From contig JADEYG010000004.1 in assembly GCA_016906335.1 (NCBI GenBank), forward strand, positions 843,001-907,000: 64,000 nt of DNA, in the 5' to 3' direction. How positions within the stretch are numbered: the stretch's first letter is position 1; every line of letters begins with the position of its first letter. The DNA comes from Novakomyces olei (taxonomy: Eukaryota > Ascomycota > Novakomycetes > Novakomycetales > Novakomycetaceae). Shown here piece after piece: positions 22,208 to 33,110 of this stretch. The notes below the pieces were generated by a model that had not been told where the DNA came from, made no database searches, and saw only the letters and a list, made by a program, of their open reading frames with translations. Made by a program: the position numbers and the translations under genes.

Positions 22208-25200
22208 CTAACTATTGAGCGATACTGCCCTTTGAGATGACAAGAGTTCGTGAGACTCTAATGCGTCAAAGAACTCGTCATCCGTGCCCATAGTATTTCC
22301 TGGAGAAAGCATCTTCATCATAGCCGACCCAGACCCGAGAGCAACAGCAGCAACACTTTTCCCCGAGCTTGATTGAGGCGAATTTGTCGTGAAATTATTA
22401 TCCTGGTGCTGTTGAAACTGCTGAGAAGCCCAACGCTGAGCTATGGGAGAAGTAGGGCTGCAGAGATCATTACTGACCCGGACCATACTGCATTTCCTGC
22501 CTTGGAGGTAAATGTCTCGGCCGTTTGTAGCTCTTCGGACAACTTCATTCGGTGGCCGATGGGGCATTGCTGGTGAGCTCGTACCACCGCCAGGCGACTC
22601 GGGTCGAAGTCGAGAAGCAGCTGAACGGAAACTGGTACTGCGCCGATGCTTAGATGCTGCTTCTTGCTGCTGAAGTGGTTCAACAACAGAATCGCATACT
22701 GGATGAGACGAGGCCGAGTAAGTACTGGAAGTACTTGCTGGCTTAGGCTTTGCTTTCTCTGCATAATTAAAGCAGTCTTGTGAGCCAGTGCTCACCCGTA
22801 AACTGGCAGAAGGGACACGAGCATTATTGTTATTAACGTTATTGTCATTAACGTCATTATTTTCATGACTGCTGTCCCTTTTTCTCAAGATGTCTGCATC
22901 ATTAATTCCCACAATACTCTCTTTGCCCGGCCGCTTATCACGAACCTCGTGTTTGCGCCTTGTTTCCATAAACACTTCGAGCTTTTCGTGTCTGTAGTAT
23001 AAATCTTGTTCCAAGATCTGTCTTTGCGTCTCCAGTTTCGCCATCTGTACCTTTAGGATCTTATCTCTCCGTACCACACTGTTCGCAGCATTGATGAGAA
23101 AGGTACGTGTACGCTGGCGCAGGGGCATTAGGCAGCAAATGTTGGAGAACTTGGTCGCATTGGCCGCTAACTGGGCCCTTAAAACAAGACATTTATCATC
23201 AATATCCTGAAGCCCTGTTTGCCCCTTCAAATTGAACACTGATGGCGGGCTGCTCACACTTGAGCTTTCCTCGCTGGGCAAAAGATTGAAAGGAAGCGCT
23301 GAACCTATGGCAGAGTAGGCAGAAACAAAATTGATCCGACTCACGAAATCATGAGCCAGCTGTGGCGAATCACAGCGCATTAATTCTTCCACAGGAGAGC
23401 CTCCGCTGGCCACAGCCAGACAGAATGACGAGGTACTGTGGTACGAGGCAGTTGTACAATACGCAGTCAAGGCCGATACAGGCCAAACTTTAAAGGGCTG
23501 AAGGCTTGAGACACGCGAGACGTTGCGAGAGTCAGTTCTCAGCTGAGCCATCAGAGGTTTCATCCATGCAAAGGAACGAAACAGCATAAATCGTGTTGGG
23601 GTCAGTAGGCACCCGTACCGCTTCCACTGCACTCTTCCCAGCCTCGACTCCTGCCTTTCAATAATGCTTATATTCACAATCGGGACATGCGCGGTGGAGG
23701 GTGAACGCTCTTCCGGGTTTGATAGCTTTCGTGGTAAGAATCCGCCAAACCTGCCGGCCGCATGGCCCAAGGACGGCTTGGGCTCTATTTGCAAAGTAGG
23801 GGCTGTTTCAATCGAGGCCAAAATGCGCCGATACCCTGGATCTACCGCTGGAGTAGAACAGTAATGGCCCTTGCCGATTTGGCGATGAAGCGCATCTTTT
23901 TCTCGGTCTCCAGTCTTGTCTGCATTTCGGCAATCACCACCATCATCAATCTGCTCAATCTGATTAATCTGATCATTTTCGTCTCGTTTTGCATCTCGAC
24001 CAGAAGCATCTTTGGGCATACAATACGGAGCCGACACTTGAAAGTCGAGCCTTTTCGTAGCCAGAAACTTGCCTGTGCGCAAACTGTAAATTGAATTGTT
24101 CAGCATACTGGAATAAGGCTCAATAGTATCACGGCTGCCCGGGCCAGTGCCCCGTCCGAGTGCAGCGAGATACAGGCCCGATTCACTGCTTGAATTCCCA
24201 TTATCCGTACTAGCGGCACTATCGCTGTTCGACCCGATACCACCGCTGCTGCTGCCCACTTGGCAGCCGATCGCGTCGAAATCGACATCATCATCAAACT
24301 TGAGAAACGGGGCAAACGCTATATTATCGTAAAAATACTCTAGAACTTCGCGGGAAACGCCCTCCGTCCTGGCAATACGGCAAAACTCGTCCTTTTGCAT
24401 CTTGTGCTTATTGTTGGCGTTGAAAATGTCCGTGTGTAGCATCATCAGAGCAAAAGCGAGAAAGTAGCATTGCTCAGACGAAGGGTACAGGCTCACATTG
24501 CAATCATAGTACCTGCGGGCAAAGGCTTCAAGCAGCCGGTCGATTTGGAACGTTTCGCTCGGGATAAAAACTTCCATCAGCAACCGTCGCAGTGCGATAT
24601 CCAAGGGCAGTTGAGCAAAATCGAACTTTAGCAGGTACTGTGCCAAACAGTCTCTATGGAACTGCGTGTCTGCCTGAGCAAGTACAGCGACAACTGCGCT
24701 CGGCGGAACGAGCTGCAGCAGCCTGCAAATATAAGCGTCTACGCTTTCGCCTTTTTCGTGTTTTGGAGGCTTCAGACAATGCTCATCGTCGGACCTGTGG
24801 CTGTTGAGTCTCAGCAATTGCACTGTTCTCCCGTGCGCTGCACGAGGACTCGCTACTTTTTTCACTGCTTCAAGCGAGGCCAAAGACGAGGCCGTTGAAG
24901 CCCGGTTTCTGGCTCCAATATTGTCGACCCGTGCCGCTGGTGTCGCGGGGAAAGATCTCACAGACAAAAGAGACTGATTGCTTGGCTGCCGGGACATGGA
25001 TCTGGGCGCCTGTGCTTCCTTTTGCTTGTGCCTGTGACTGGTGAAAAAGTCGCGTACGAGGGAGGAGAGGGTGGTAGCGGACGCAGAATGATTTTGGTTC
25101 AAAGAGCTACCATTATTGCTGCCATTATTGCTGCCACTAATGTTACTCGTGCTGTTTCTCGGCGAGCTCGTTTGAGGTTCCGAGAACCGTACAGCCGCTG

Positions 25201-25288
25201 CTGCCGCTGCCGCTATACTCCCGGCTGTTGTGTCAGACTTTGCACGTAAACGGGACCGCACATTGGCCCCCCGGCCGGCCTCCGTCAT
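22208..25288 (-). CDS. SYT1: Arf guanine-nucleotide exchange factor, Sec7 + PH domains (Syt1-like)
   Basis: A single exon encodes 1,026 aa. Residues 1-170 are low complexity (poly-Ala, Ser/Asn-rich). The Sec7 domain spans about 176-334 and contains FIPSETFQIDRLLEAFARRY, which carries the catalytic 'glutamic finger' Glu in place of the usual LPGEAQKID, and the hydrophobic-groove block CYFLAFALMMLHTDIFN. A PH domain follows at about 550-655 (VQWKRYGCLLTPTRFMLF...). A coiled-coil lies at about 720-780 (VVRRDKILKVQMAKLETQ...), and the tail is Ser/Gln-rich. Sec7-PH architecture of this length matches fungal Syt1/BRAG-type GEFs acting at Golgi or plasma membrane. ATG at 25288 is the first in frame. 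Confidence 0.85.
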   Translation of the reverse strand: MTEAGRGANVRSRLRAKSDTTAGSIAAAAAAAVRFSEPQTSSPRNSTSNISGSNNGSNNGSSLNQNHSASATTLSSLVRDFFTSHRHKQKEAQAPRSMSRQPSNQSLLSVRSFPATPAARVDNIGARNRASTASSLASLEAVKKVASPRAAHGRTVQLLRLNSHRSDDEHCLKPPKHEKGESVDAYICRLLQLVPPSAVVAVLAQADTQFHRDCLAQYLLKFDFAQLPLDIALRRLLMEVFIPSETFQIDRLLEAFARRYYDCNVSLYPSSEQCYFLAFALMMLHTDIFNANNKHKMQKDEFCRIARTEGVSREVLEYFYDNIAFAPFLKFDDDVDFDAIGCQVGSSSGGIGSNSDSAASTDNGNSSSESGLYLAALGRGTGPGSRDTIEPYSSMLNNSIYSLRTGKFLATKRLDFQVSAPYCMPKDASGRDAKRDENDQINQIEQIDDGGDCRNADKTGDREKDALHRQIGKGHYCSTPAVDPGYRRILASIETAPTLQIEPKPSLGHAAGRFGGFLPRKLSNPEERSPSTAHVPIVNISIIERQESRLGRVQWKRYGCLLTPTRFMLFRSFAWMKPLMAQLRTDSRNVSRVSSLQPFKVWPVSALTAYCTTASYHSTSSFCLAVASGGSPVEELMRCDSPQLAHDFVSRINFVSAYSAIGSALPFNLLPSEESSSVSSPPSVFNLKGQTGLQDIDDKCLVLRAQLAANATKFSNICCLMPLRQRTRTFLINAANSVVRRDKILKVQMAKLETQRQILEQDLYYRHEKLEVFMETRRKHEVRDKRPGKESIVGINDADILRKRDSSHENNDVNDNNVNNNNARVPSASLRVSTGSQDCFNYAEKAKPKPASTSSTYSASSHPVCDSVVEPLQQQEAASKHRRSTSFRSAASRLRPESPGGGTSSPAMPHRPPNEVVRRATNGRDIYLQGRKCSMVRVSNDLCSPTSPIAQRWASQQFQQHQDNNFTTNSPQSSSGKSVAAVALGSGSAMMKMLSPGNTMGTDDEFFDALESHELLSSQRAVSLNS

Positions 25289-25982
25289 GGATTCCAGACA
25301 AGTGCTGGCGCACAGTTTGCCCTCTCTTTGGGCCCGCAGCTGTTTGCGATCGCGTGCGTGGAGAGAGCAGCCAAACGAACCAGTGACCGCGGGTCGGGTA
25401 ACTGCGCGTTTGCTGTGTCAAACTGGGCTGTACCACGCTGCAGTCTCACCCCATTGCGAAGCTGACAGTCCTGTATGGGTTAAGCTTCACTTTGTTAGGT
25501 TTGTAGGGTAAATGTAGTGTTTATATATGATGTATTACGTTGGTACTGATAATCGTCAATGTTTGTAGTGAACAAAGTGTCGTATACAGATAATTGTCGC
25601 TGTAACGTTGTTTTCGCTATACGTTGTTCAACAAAGTGTGATATGTCGTTGTTATTTTCGCCATAACGTTATTTTCGCTCTTCGTTGTTTAATGTAAAAG
25701 TGTCAAACATCGCACGTGCAGTAATACTGCACTATCCATACGATAATATTATGTCACATACGCGAACGCTAAAGTGTGGTGGAGGATTAATGCTGAAAAT
25801 AAGTGTACGTATGGACACGAAATTGTACATTATCGGCAATGCCCTCGCCTACACTGTTACAAACGTATTTATTATATTATGCGAGCCTAATGTTGGGAGA
25901 GCACGATATACCGAGGATTGATGATATACTGAGATCAAATGATATATTGAGGATCAAATGATACTATGAAGTGACCGCCACA
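25289..25982. other. Divergent intergenic region SYT1/ECM14
   Basis: 694 bp with promoters for both genes. The stretch 25590-25690 contains repeated TCGCT..AACGTTGTT..TCGCTATACGTTGTT motifs (ACGTTGTT/ACGTTATT, at least three copies), which could be protein-binding sites. No gene seen. Confidence 0.5.
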
Positions 25983-27358
25983 ATGAACTTTTGGTCTTGC
26001 TCAGGGCTTGTTTGTTTCTTAGCGCTGTGGGTGCTCGTGCCGCCCATTTATGCCTTTGAGTGGCCCTTCGCCTACGCCTCACGGCGGCCCGGGTACTTGC
26101 TGGAAAGCAACCTGTACCGGTACAGTGGAGAGCAGATCGTCCGGGTCTGCTCTACCCCGGAGACACCAAACTTGTTCAATCAAGCACGTGTAAGTAGAGG
26201 CCGTTTGATTGATTGATTGGTTAAATAATTAACATGCAGAGCTTGGGAGCCGATGTTTGGGGAAGGCATAATGGCAGCTGTATGGATATGCGAATCAATG
26301 CAGAGCAGAAATCTTGGCTGCAATTGCAAAATGCGTCCTGCCAAACTGTCGCTGACGATATTCCCGCGCTAATAAGCTCTTGTGCAAATACGAAGCATAT
26401 CTCTTTCTTTCAACAGTACCACGATTACGCTACAATTCGTAGCTGGTTGAAGCTGAGAGCCGATTGGTTTCGGCAGCGGGTGGAGTACCAATCTGTCGGC
26501 CAAACTGCTCAAGGCCGTGATATTCCGGCTCTTCAGGTCACTGCGATCAACCTGACACGGCCAACAACAACACCAAATCGTGCTATTTTTATTGTAGCAG
26601 GCTTGCACGCTCGAGAATGGATCGGAGTCTCTACAGCCCTGTACTTGGCAGAACGGTTGACGGCTGATTACGAATCAGGTGATCCGCTTACTCGAGAGCT
26701 GCTTGAAGAGTTTGTGTTCTACATCATCCCCGTACTAAATCCAGACGGGTACGCCTACTCTTGGGAACATGATCGACTGTGGCGGAAGAATAGGCAAAAC
26801 ACTACCCGGCCAGAGTGCCCCGGCATCGATCTGGACGCTAATTGGCCGTACGAGTTTGAGCGGAACCGCGTCCTTAACGAGTGCAGCGAAAATTATGGGG
26901 GAACCCAGCCTTTTGAAGCAGAGGAAGTTAGAGGCCTTCACGAGTATATACGGTCGATACAGAGGCAGCATGGGCTGCCTATAATTGGACTGCTTGACTT
27001 GCACTCTTACAGCCAGGCTATTCTTTATCCCTATGCTTTTGACTGTGATGAAGATCCCCCGGATGAAGAAAATTTACTGGAGCTGGCTTATGGTGCTGCC
27101 AAGGCTTTGCGGCTTCCTCACGCCCAGTATTACGATACAATGAGCGCATGCGAAAACGCGGGCGGCGAAGGCTGGGGAGGGTCACTGCTTGACTGGGCCT
27201 ATGCGCACGCTGGAATTCCGTGGAGTTATAGTGTTAAACTACGCGATCGGGGGGTTAATGGCTTTCTTTTACCTGCATCTGAAATTGTTCCAACTGGCGT
27301 CGAAGCTTACAATATGCTGAGGTATTATGCAGACTTTGTCTCGAAACCGAGAAACTAG
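25983..27358 (+). CDS. ECM14: M14 zinc carboxypeptidase-like protein, Ecm14-type pseudoenzyme
   Basis: Two exons (25983-26189 and 26240-27358) encode about 441 aa. A signal peptide (NFWSCSGLVCFLALWVLVPP) is followed by a propeptide-like region and the M14 domain. Zinc ligands are present: GLHAREW (HxxE) and LDLHSYSQ (His). The catalytic Glu of the 'ELRD' motif (Glu270 in carboxypeptidase A) is Lys here (SVKLRDRGVNGFLLP, about residue 400). The substrate-binding NR pair is altered (DLDANWPYE). Loss of this Glu is the known signature of fungal Ecm14 pseudocarboxypeptidases, so the protein is probably secreted, zinc-binding and not a protease. Ecm14 is linked to cell-wall biology in yeast. Start chosen at the ATG that opens the signal peptide. 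Confidence 0.88.
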
Positions 27359-27621
27359 TATGTACCCGTGTATATACAATGTATATTATTTGACTCTGCA
27401 TTATGTCGATATTTAATTAATAGCCGTTTTTTTTTTGGAACTACATGTCCACCGCATACCCGTATATCCACAGGCCTCTTACCTAACACCCTAAATTGAA
27501 TGCTCTTTTTATTATTCTAAGCATACACCTATCGCAGTGAAGAGCAAATTGAAAGATAAAGAGCAAACCACTTCAATCACGGAAAGATAGACGTTACTAA
27601 TAGTATGATATGAGTCTATAA

Positions 27622-28783
27622 CTACCGGTCATTCTCGGCAGTTGCGCCCTGTAACTGCCTACGTTCAATATCCTGATCAACTTGTCTCCGAATTTGCTCA
27701 GCCAATCGTTGAGCTAGTGTACCAGCGACTGAGCAGCACTGCAAAATAGCACCAGCATCGACATCGACTCCACCGGCCTTGGATATTTGACATATATCCC
27801 TATGATTATTGATTGTTATACTAATATCGCCATCACGTAATTGTTCCTCTTCAAGTGTGGCATCCACTGCCGTAATTACAGAGGCACTGTCGCGTTCACC
27901 TACTACTTGATCCAAAGAAGATCGGAAAAAGGAGAATGATATACACACGGGAATATGCATGATTGCAAGCGGTACGGGTACACGCTCATCCGGTGAATGT
28001 ACCTGGACATTGCGGCCTTTGAGAGTATAATCCGGTCGTCGAAAATGCAAAAGTGCTGTTATTACAGCAATACTAGCTGCCTGTACAAAGTTACCGTCAT
28101 GATCAAGATAGTGTACATCCACACGGACACTAAACACTTTTTCCCCTGTTACTATACATAAACTTTCCGTGTCGATTGCGCCTGAACGCCGTACTGATTT
28201 CTCCAAGACTCTCGCCACGAGCATTTCGTCTTGAGATGTTCTATTTGTAAGTATTCAAGAAAACCAAAACTGCGAATAAAAAATAAAATATATTTAAAAA
28301 AAATCTAGAATTGTATGCAGAAAAACATGAAAAAAGAGGAAAAAGTTTTCTCTACGTAAATAACGTACCTCCCTTGCTCAAACATTTCGTGGGCCATTGG
28401 ACTTTGCTCCGTAACAATAGCAAAAAGGCCATCAAATGGCCGATCGGGTAAAGGTTTTACGATTTCACATGCGACGCTGGCGTACACCCTTTAAAGTTAG
28501 AATTTAGGATATTTTCTTACTCCGTTCTCGATTTTTTATCTATATTTAATTGATCTTTTTCTTTCTTGTCTAATTCTTAGATGTTATTTTAGTTTTTAAA
28601 CTCATCGCAAAGTCTATACCTCGTTCGACCGCAACGGACGTCGACCTGCCCATATTGCTCACCGAACGATAATTGAAGCTGTCGCAGATCATCCAGTCCT
28701 CTGCCGTCAATTCGCAGTCCGCGCAAAAGCCCATCCAGAACGATGCGGTGCTGGTCGCGCGACGGTTCAAGAGATTTTGTCAT
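27622..28783 (-). CDS. RRP45: Exosome complex subunit Rrp45 (EXOSC9)
   Basis: Three exons. Exon 1 starts at the ATG at 28783 (MTKSLEPSRDQHRIVL) and carries the RNase PH-type GLRIDGRGLDDLRQ. Exon 2 gives VYASVACEIVKPLPDRPFDG and TEQSPMAHEMFEQGR. Exon 3 gives LEKSVRRSGAIDTESLCIV, LHFRRPDY and VDATLEEEQLRDG, and ends with a basic tail. The blocks match yeast Rrp45 in order and spacing. Rrp45 is one of six RNase PH-like ring subunits of the RNA exosome, catalytically inactive in eukaryotes, acting in rRNA, snoRNA and mRNA processing. Intron junctions are GT-AG; intron 1 lies at about 28615-28490. Confidence 0.93.
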
Positions 28784-29035
28784 GCTATATTCATTGCTCA
28801 AAACTTGGATTAAAATTGAAATAATATTGACAGTGCCATTTGTTACATACTAAATGTATAGTGAAGCTTTAAATGACAGTATTTAATGTAAAGCGAGTAT
28901 TTGGTACAAGGCTAATAATAATTACAATATATTGCAATACTCATATTAAAAAATTATGTATTGATTCGTCTTTGTACATTATATTTTAATATAATAGAGT
29001 ATTCCTGATTCTAGCAATCAGAAAACTTATTAGAA

Positions 29036-29241
29036 AATAAAATAAATACAATAAATACAATAAATACAATAAATACAATAAATACAATAAATACAATAAA
29101 TACAATAAATACAATAAATACAATAAATACAATAAATACAATAAATACAATAAATACAATAAATACAATAAATACAATAAATACAATAAATACAATAAAT
29201 ACAATAAATACAATAAATACAATAAATACAATAAAAATACA
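29036..29241. repeat. 9-bp ATAAATACA array upstream of RRP45
   Basis: About 22 copies of the 9-bp unit ATAAATACA (206 bp). It lies between the RRP45 start (28783) and the ALG8 stop (29333), two genes on the same strand. All frames through it are open and encode short periodic peptides, which are not genes. Confidence 0.96.
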
Positions 29242-29332
29242 ATAAACAATTATTAGCGTAGGCAAATTTTGAGTTGGAGCAGTTTATTAGTATACAGCTA
29301 TACTTGTAAAGCTTCGCAACACTTGGGTATCA

Positions 29333-31318
29333 TTAAGAGCGGTGCTTGTGCCGCTTGTGAACTAGATGCAATGGCGTTGGTTCCGTAAGGTACAGCCACG
29401 ATAGACTGAGCCATGACCATAGAACGCCCCAGGCACAATAACAGCTGAGGAGCATAAGAGGCAAGAATGCATAGCGGTCTTGCAGGAAATACTCGTGCAG
29501 AAACATGACATAGAGCAACAGTGGGACAAAGCCACCAATGTAAAGGGCGGTTAAACGATCGAGGAACCATTGCCGCTTTCCTGACTGACTGTTTAATTAG
29601 ATATATATATGTGTATTTTTAAGATTATTTTCTGGCCAAAGAATGGACTTACATGGGGACAGTAAGGTCAAGACCCGCTAAAAGCGCCAGCCATAAGCCT
29701 GTGTACACAAGTTTAATGGGTGATTCTAAGGGTCAGTAAAAAAAGATCATTTAAACACTTACCTTGAGGAGTATGCAATAACGGAAACAATGAGACATGA
29801 CCGGCTATTGCGAGAGGTCTAAACGCATTCAAATACCTGCGATCTCGAACACTCAGTAGCCTTATAGTGTTAGCGTATAAGCGAAGAAGTACACAGAGAT
29901 GAAGAGATATCGCACTCACAAGAAAGGTACAATGATAAGCATAACCGCCTTTTCGTGCACGTGCCAACCGAAATTAAATGAGGCGAATGCACACAGTGTT
30001 ACAGCGCCGACGAACATGTCAAATGTAGGATTAAGTGCCAATTTTGTAAGATAAATCTGCAGATAAGTATACGTTATTTTCTGCCCGTAGAGTATTATGC
30101 TGAGAAAAGACGGATAAAGGTCTGATTGTAGGCATTATTTTCGATATAGGCATAGAGCATAAAAATCAATAATAAAACTCATTCTTCCAAGAGATACGTA
30201 CCAATTGCCAAACTAGTGTCAAAGCAAACGTCATTTTCGGCGTCACTTGGGGCATAACAGCAAATACAGTGTCGCCAACTAGTCCACGTGTAGACCCGAG
30301 CGTTTGTGAAGGATCCACGGAGATATGCAGACGCTGTGCCAGAGCTATAAGCAGCCTGTCTGCAAGCGAATATAGAGCCCATACATTAGGCGCCCAGTAA
30401 GCGTGACAAAGGCCACGAGAAAAAGGAAAAAGCCGGCTCATCAATGCAGGCAAAGAGCCATTGGCTGCAAAAGGTGCAAAAGCACAAAGGCCTACAGCCA
30501 AAAGCACCAAGAACAATTGAAAACAATGGCTCAGGTCAAGTAGGAGCGACCGTGGATGCTGCAGGCAGTACCTGAAAAACAGGTAGACCACCCAGGCCGG
30601 GGCCACGTATAAAAAAATATGTTTAAAGCAGACAAGAGCAGCAAAACAGGCGGCGCTGCGAAGAAGCGTCCGCTGACTGCGAGCAAAAGTCAAGCTCAAG
30701 ACAAAGAGTCCAAACAAAGCTCCGTTATATTGGAAATGAATATTATCGATAATTATGAAACCGGGAGACAGCAGTATAGAAACAGCCGCCACAGGAGCCA
30801 AAGGCTGACGGGTCGCTCTTTCGTACAACAAGAGAGCGAGTAAAAGCAGTGTCTCCGTCACCAGGACACTGCCACGTTGGAAGTAAAGAGTCGCAGAGGA
30901 ATTGTAAGGTTCTCTAGTGACCACCACCATGGCGGGATCAACGTGTACCGCGATAAGTGAAAGCGCATATTCGAAATAAGCGAAAAAAGGAGGGTAGTCC
31001 AACGTCCATTGCGAAGTTGCCTTTTGTCAGTACAAAAGGTGACGCGTTTAATTATTATTTTCATCCATTCTTACCTCTGTGTACCATTGCGAGAGTGGTA
31101 AAGAATAGGTGACGGCGAGCCAATTGCGGTGAACCTCAAAGTCTGTTGATTTACTACAAGAGTCAATTAAAAGGCATGACTGTCGAATACAATACCTCCA
31201 CAGGAAAAGAAAAAAGAGGCAATTGATTCAGGGAGGTTGTAACGTACTATGTGGGGAATAGCAGCAGCTTGAAGAAAGTAGCTGCGATGTAAACGTTCAC
31301 TAATATACTGCGGGCCAT
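29333..31318 (-). CDS. ALG8: Dolichyl-P-Glc:Glc1Man9GlcNAc2-PP-dolichol alpha-1,3-glucosyltransferase
   Basis: Multi-exon gene. Exon 1 begins [19 protein letters not shown] at 31318. The conserved luminal loop is spread over exons 1-3: [27 protein letters not shown] and [19 protein letters not shown]. The long central exon (down to about 30186) has [12 protein letters not shown] and multiple membrane segments. The C-terminal exons run to [19 protein letters not shown] and end with the basic tail [11 protein letters not shown]. Alg8 adds the second glucose to the lipid-linked oligosaccharide in the ER lumen. The [17 protein letters not shown] signatures distinguish the Alg6/Alg8 family; [16 protein letters not shown] favours Alg8. 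Two or three exon boundaries in 29560-30170 are approximate. Confidence 0.9.
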
Positions 31319-32071
31319 TAGCCGCAAGCAGTGTGAACCCCACAGGGTAAAAGGTCTGTTCCTAAAGGAGATACGCTAGGCGAAGCTCTGAATACTGGAA
31401 GCAAGTGTCTGGAGAGGTTCAAGTAACTTTGTATTCGAGCCTGTACACTGTATTTAATATAGTGAATAATATGTTAAAATCAAGAATCAAGCGCTATTAT
31501 TATCTATTCGAGGATACAATATTATAATGTATAGGAGTCCGCGCTGGTGGAGGCCAATCGCTGCCAATGCACTCGCTCTGATATGATATGAGCGGATGGA
31601 AACTTATAGTCCTTATACTTGAAGCACGCATAAAAAAGCAAACCAAAAGAGTAATGTTAGAATTAGACCAGAACGGAGACACTTCAGTAGCAGGCATGCA
31701 GACTAATAAGCTCAAGACTGACTGGCTCCAAGCTGTCACTTATTTTTCAAATATAGACTTTGCTTCGGTTCGTAAAGGCAAATCAAAGACGAAAGCAGAA
31801 TAGGAACAAGAATATTTTGCTATTGTATTGTATCGTATTATAAATTTAATACAAAGCCATATTGTTTGAACTTGCCTGCAGAATTAAAAAGCACTTTTCT
31901 CCTACAACTAAAAGACACTCTCAACAAGCGGACGAAAAGTCTATTCAGAATAGATACTGAGCTTGTCACAGTCTTCTTGAATTTTAAACTTATCTGTATA
32001 CGTCTCGCTCCTACCGGAAGACATCAAATTCGTTTATGCAGCCTAATGTGTCAAAATGCACTCATTTTCAA
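31319..32071. other. Intergenic region ALG8/ESS1
   Basis: 750 bp. A plus-strand frame at 31588-31803 (71 codons, Lys-rich) has no recognisable family and no partner exon, so I do not call it a gene. Otherwise AT-rich with no visible feature. Confidence 0.5.
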
Positions 32072-32819
32072 TCATACCCGCAGAATAAGATGCAAGCCAG
32101 ATTGCGTTTCGATAATGTCGCTCATCTCACCGGGTGTCAGGCTGAATGCAGCTTCTTCGAACTCTTTTTGCATTTCTCCACGACCGAAAGAGCCACTTTA
32201 TTTGTCAGTATTTTAGCGAACAACAAACAGAAACAACCACAAAAACAATAACAAATAAATAAATAAATAAATAAATAAACAAAAAATAAATTGCATAATT
32301 GATGGACTTGAGCCAAATCAAAAAAAAGAATTAACTTTAATACTAGATGCAACAAACACGTACAGGTCTCCCCTATTTTTTGCACTGGAGCAGTCAGATT
32401 CTGTGCTGGCAAGCTCTGGTAAAGTAGTTCTTTCGGCAAGAATACTTTCGCGAAACTCCTCCAATCGCTGGCGAGCCTCTTCCTTTGTACGGGTAATCTC
32501 TTTCTGTTATTTTAGACGTTTGACTTGACAGTAGCACATACTTCCCGCCACGAACTCGGCCGCCTGGAGTCTCGGTGCTTGACAAGCAGATGACTCGCTC
32601 GCACTTTTGCGTTATGCTCAGGCGCCGAGTTTCGTTTACTCAAATAATCGGTCAATGTCTCCGTATCCGTACCTGCAGGCGGCTCCCATAGCGATTCGCG
32701 TGTGCCCGCATTGAAGTAGTAGGGCAGATTGCGTGAGCGCGAGTGCCGTACTTCCCAGCCAGACGGCAGTCCCGTAGACTGCTATTAGCAATGCTTAATA
32801 AATGATTGTTCAGTACCAT
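32072..32819 (-). CDS. ESS1: Peptidyl-prolyl cis-trans isomerase, Pin1/Ess1
   Basis: The ATG at 32819 is followed directly by an intron (gtactg...gctaatag), so the first coding exon is only ATG. Exon 2 encodes the WW domain (STGLPSGWEVRHSRSRN, YYFNAGTRESLWEPP) and the parvulin start KVRASHLLVKHRDSRRPSSW. Exon 3 continues (EITRTKEEARQRLEEF, SDCSSAKNRGDL). The last exon gives GSFGRGEMQKEFEEAAFSL, TPGEMSDI and SGLHLILRV and ends at 32072. These are the catalytic-domain landmarks (His, the SSAK.GDL.F loop, Q.EFE.A, SG.H). The enzyme isomerises pSer/Thr-Pro bonds, notably in the RNA polymerase II CTD. The intron before the last exon carries a short AAAT array on the plus strand. Confidence 0.93.
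32253..32281. repeat. Short (AAAT)n in an ESS1 intron
   Basis: Six to seven AAAT units, T-rich on the sense strand of ESS1. Confidence 0.85.
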
Positions 32820-32984
32820 AGCTCGACAGTAAATGCGCGTCTAATGGACCACGGATCGTTGTTGTTTGTGCCTCGATTCCTGTACAGCCAGGACGACCTT
32901 AGTCGTACCCAATCGTTTGGATTGAAGCGAGCTTATTAATTACAATAATGTTTGTAGCTAAAACAAAGGAACCATAGAAGACAA

Positions 32985-33000
32985 TTAACCCTAACCCTAA
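32985..33000. promoter_or_regulatory. Telomere-repeat motif in the ESS1/NCDN divergent promoter
   Basis: TTAACCCTAACCCTAA (two TTAGGG units on the minus strand) sits 166 bp upstream of ESS1 and 111 bp upstream of the neurochondrin-like gene. In other ascomycetes such sites bind Tbf1/Teb1-like Myb proteins. Confidence 0.6.
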
Positions 33001-33110
33001 GTGGCTATAAATCTCGAGATCTGGTAATAGTAGCGTGTAGTAAATATATTCCAGAAAAACTTACGTATATATCGTAAATGGTATTGCTGCCGGCCTGACG
33101 TAGTACGTCA

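Noticed and set aside
29010-29265. Three overlapping open frames across the 9-bp array
   Set aside because: All frames are open because the unit length is a multiple of three and has no stop; not genes.
31588-31803. 71-codon plus-strand frame
   Set aside because: No recognisable motif and no partner exon; left as unannotated intergenic.
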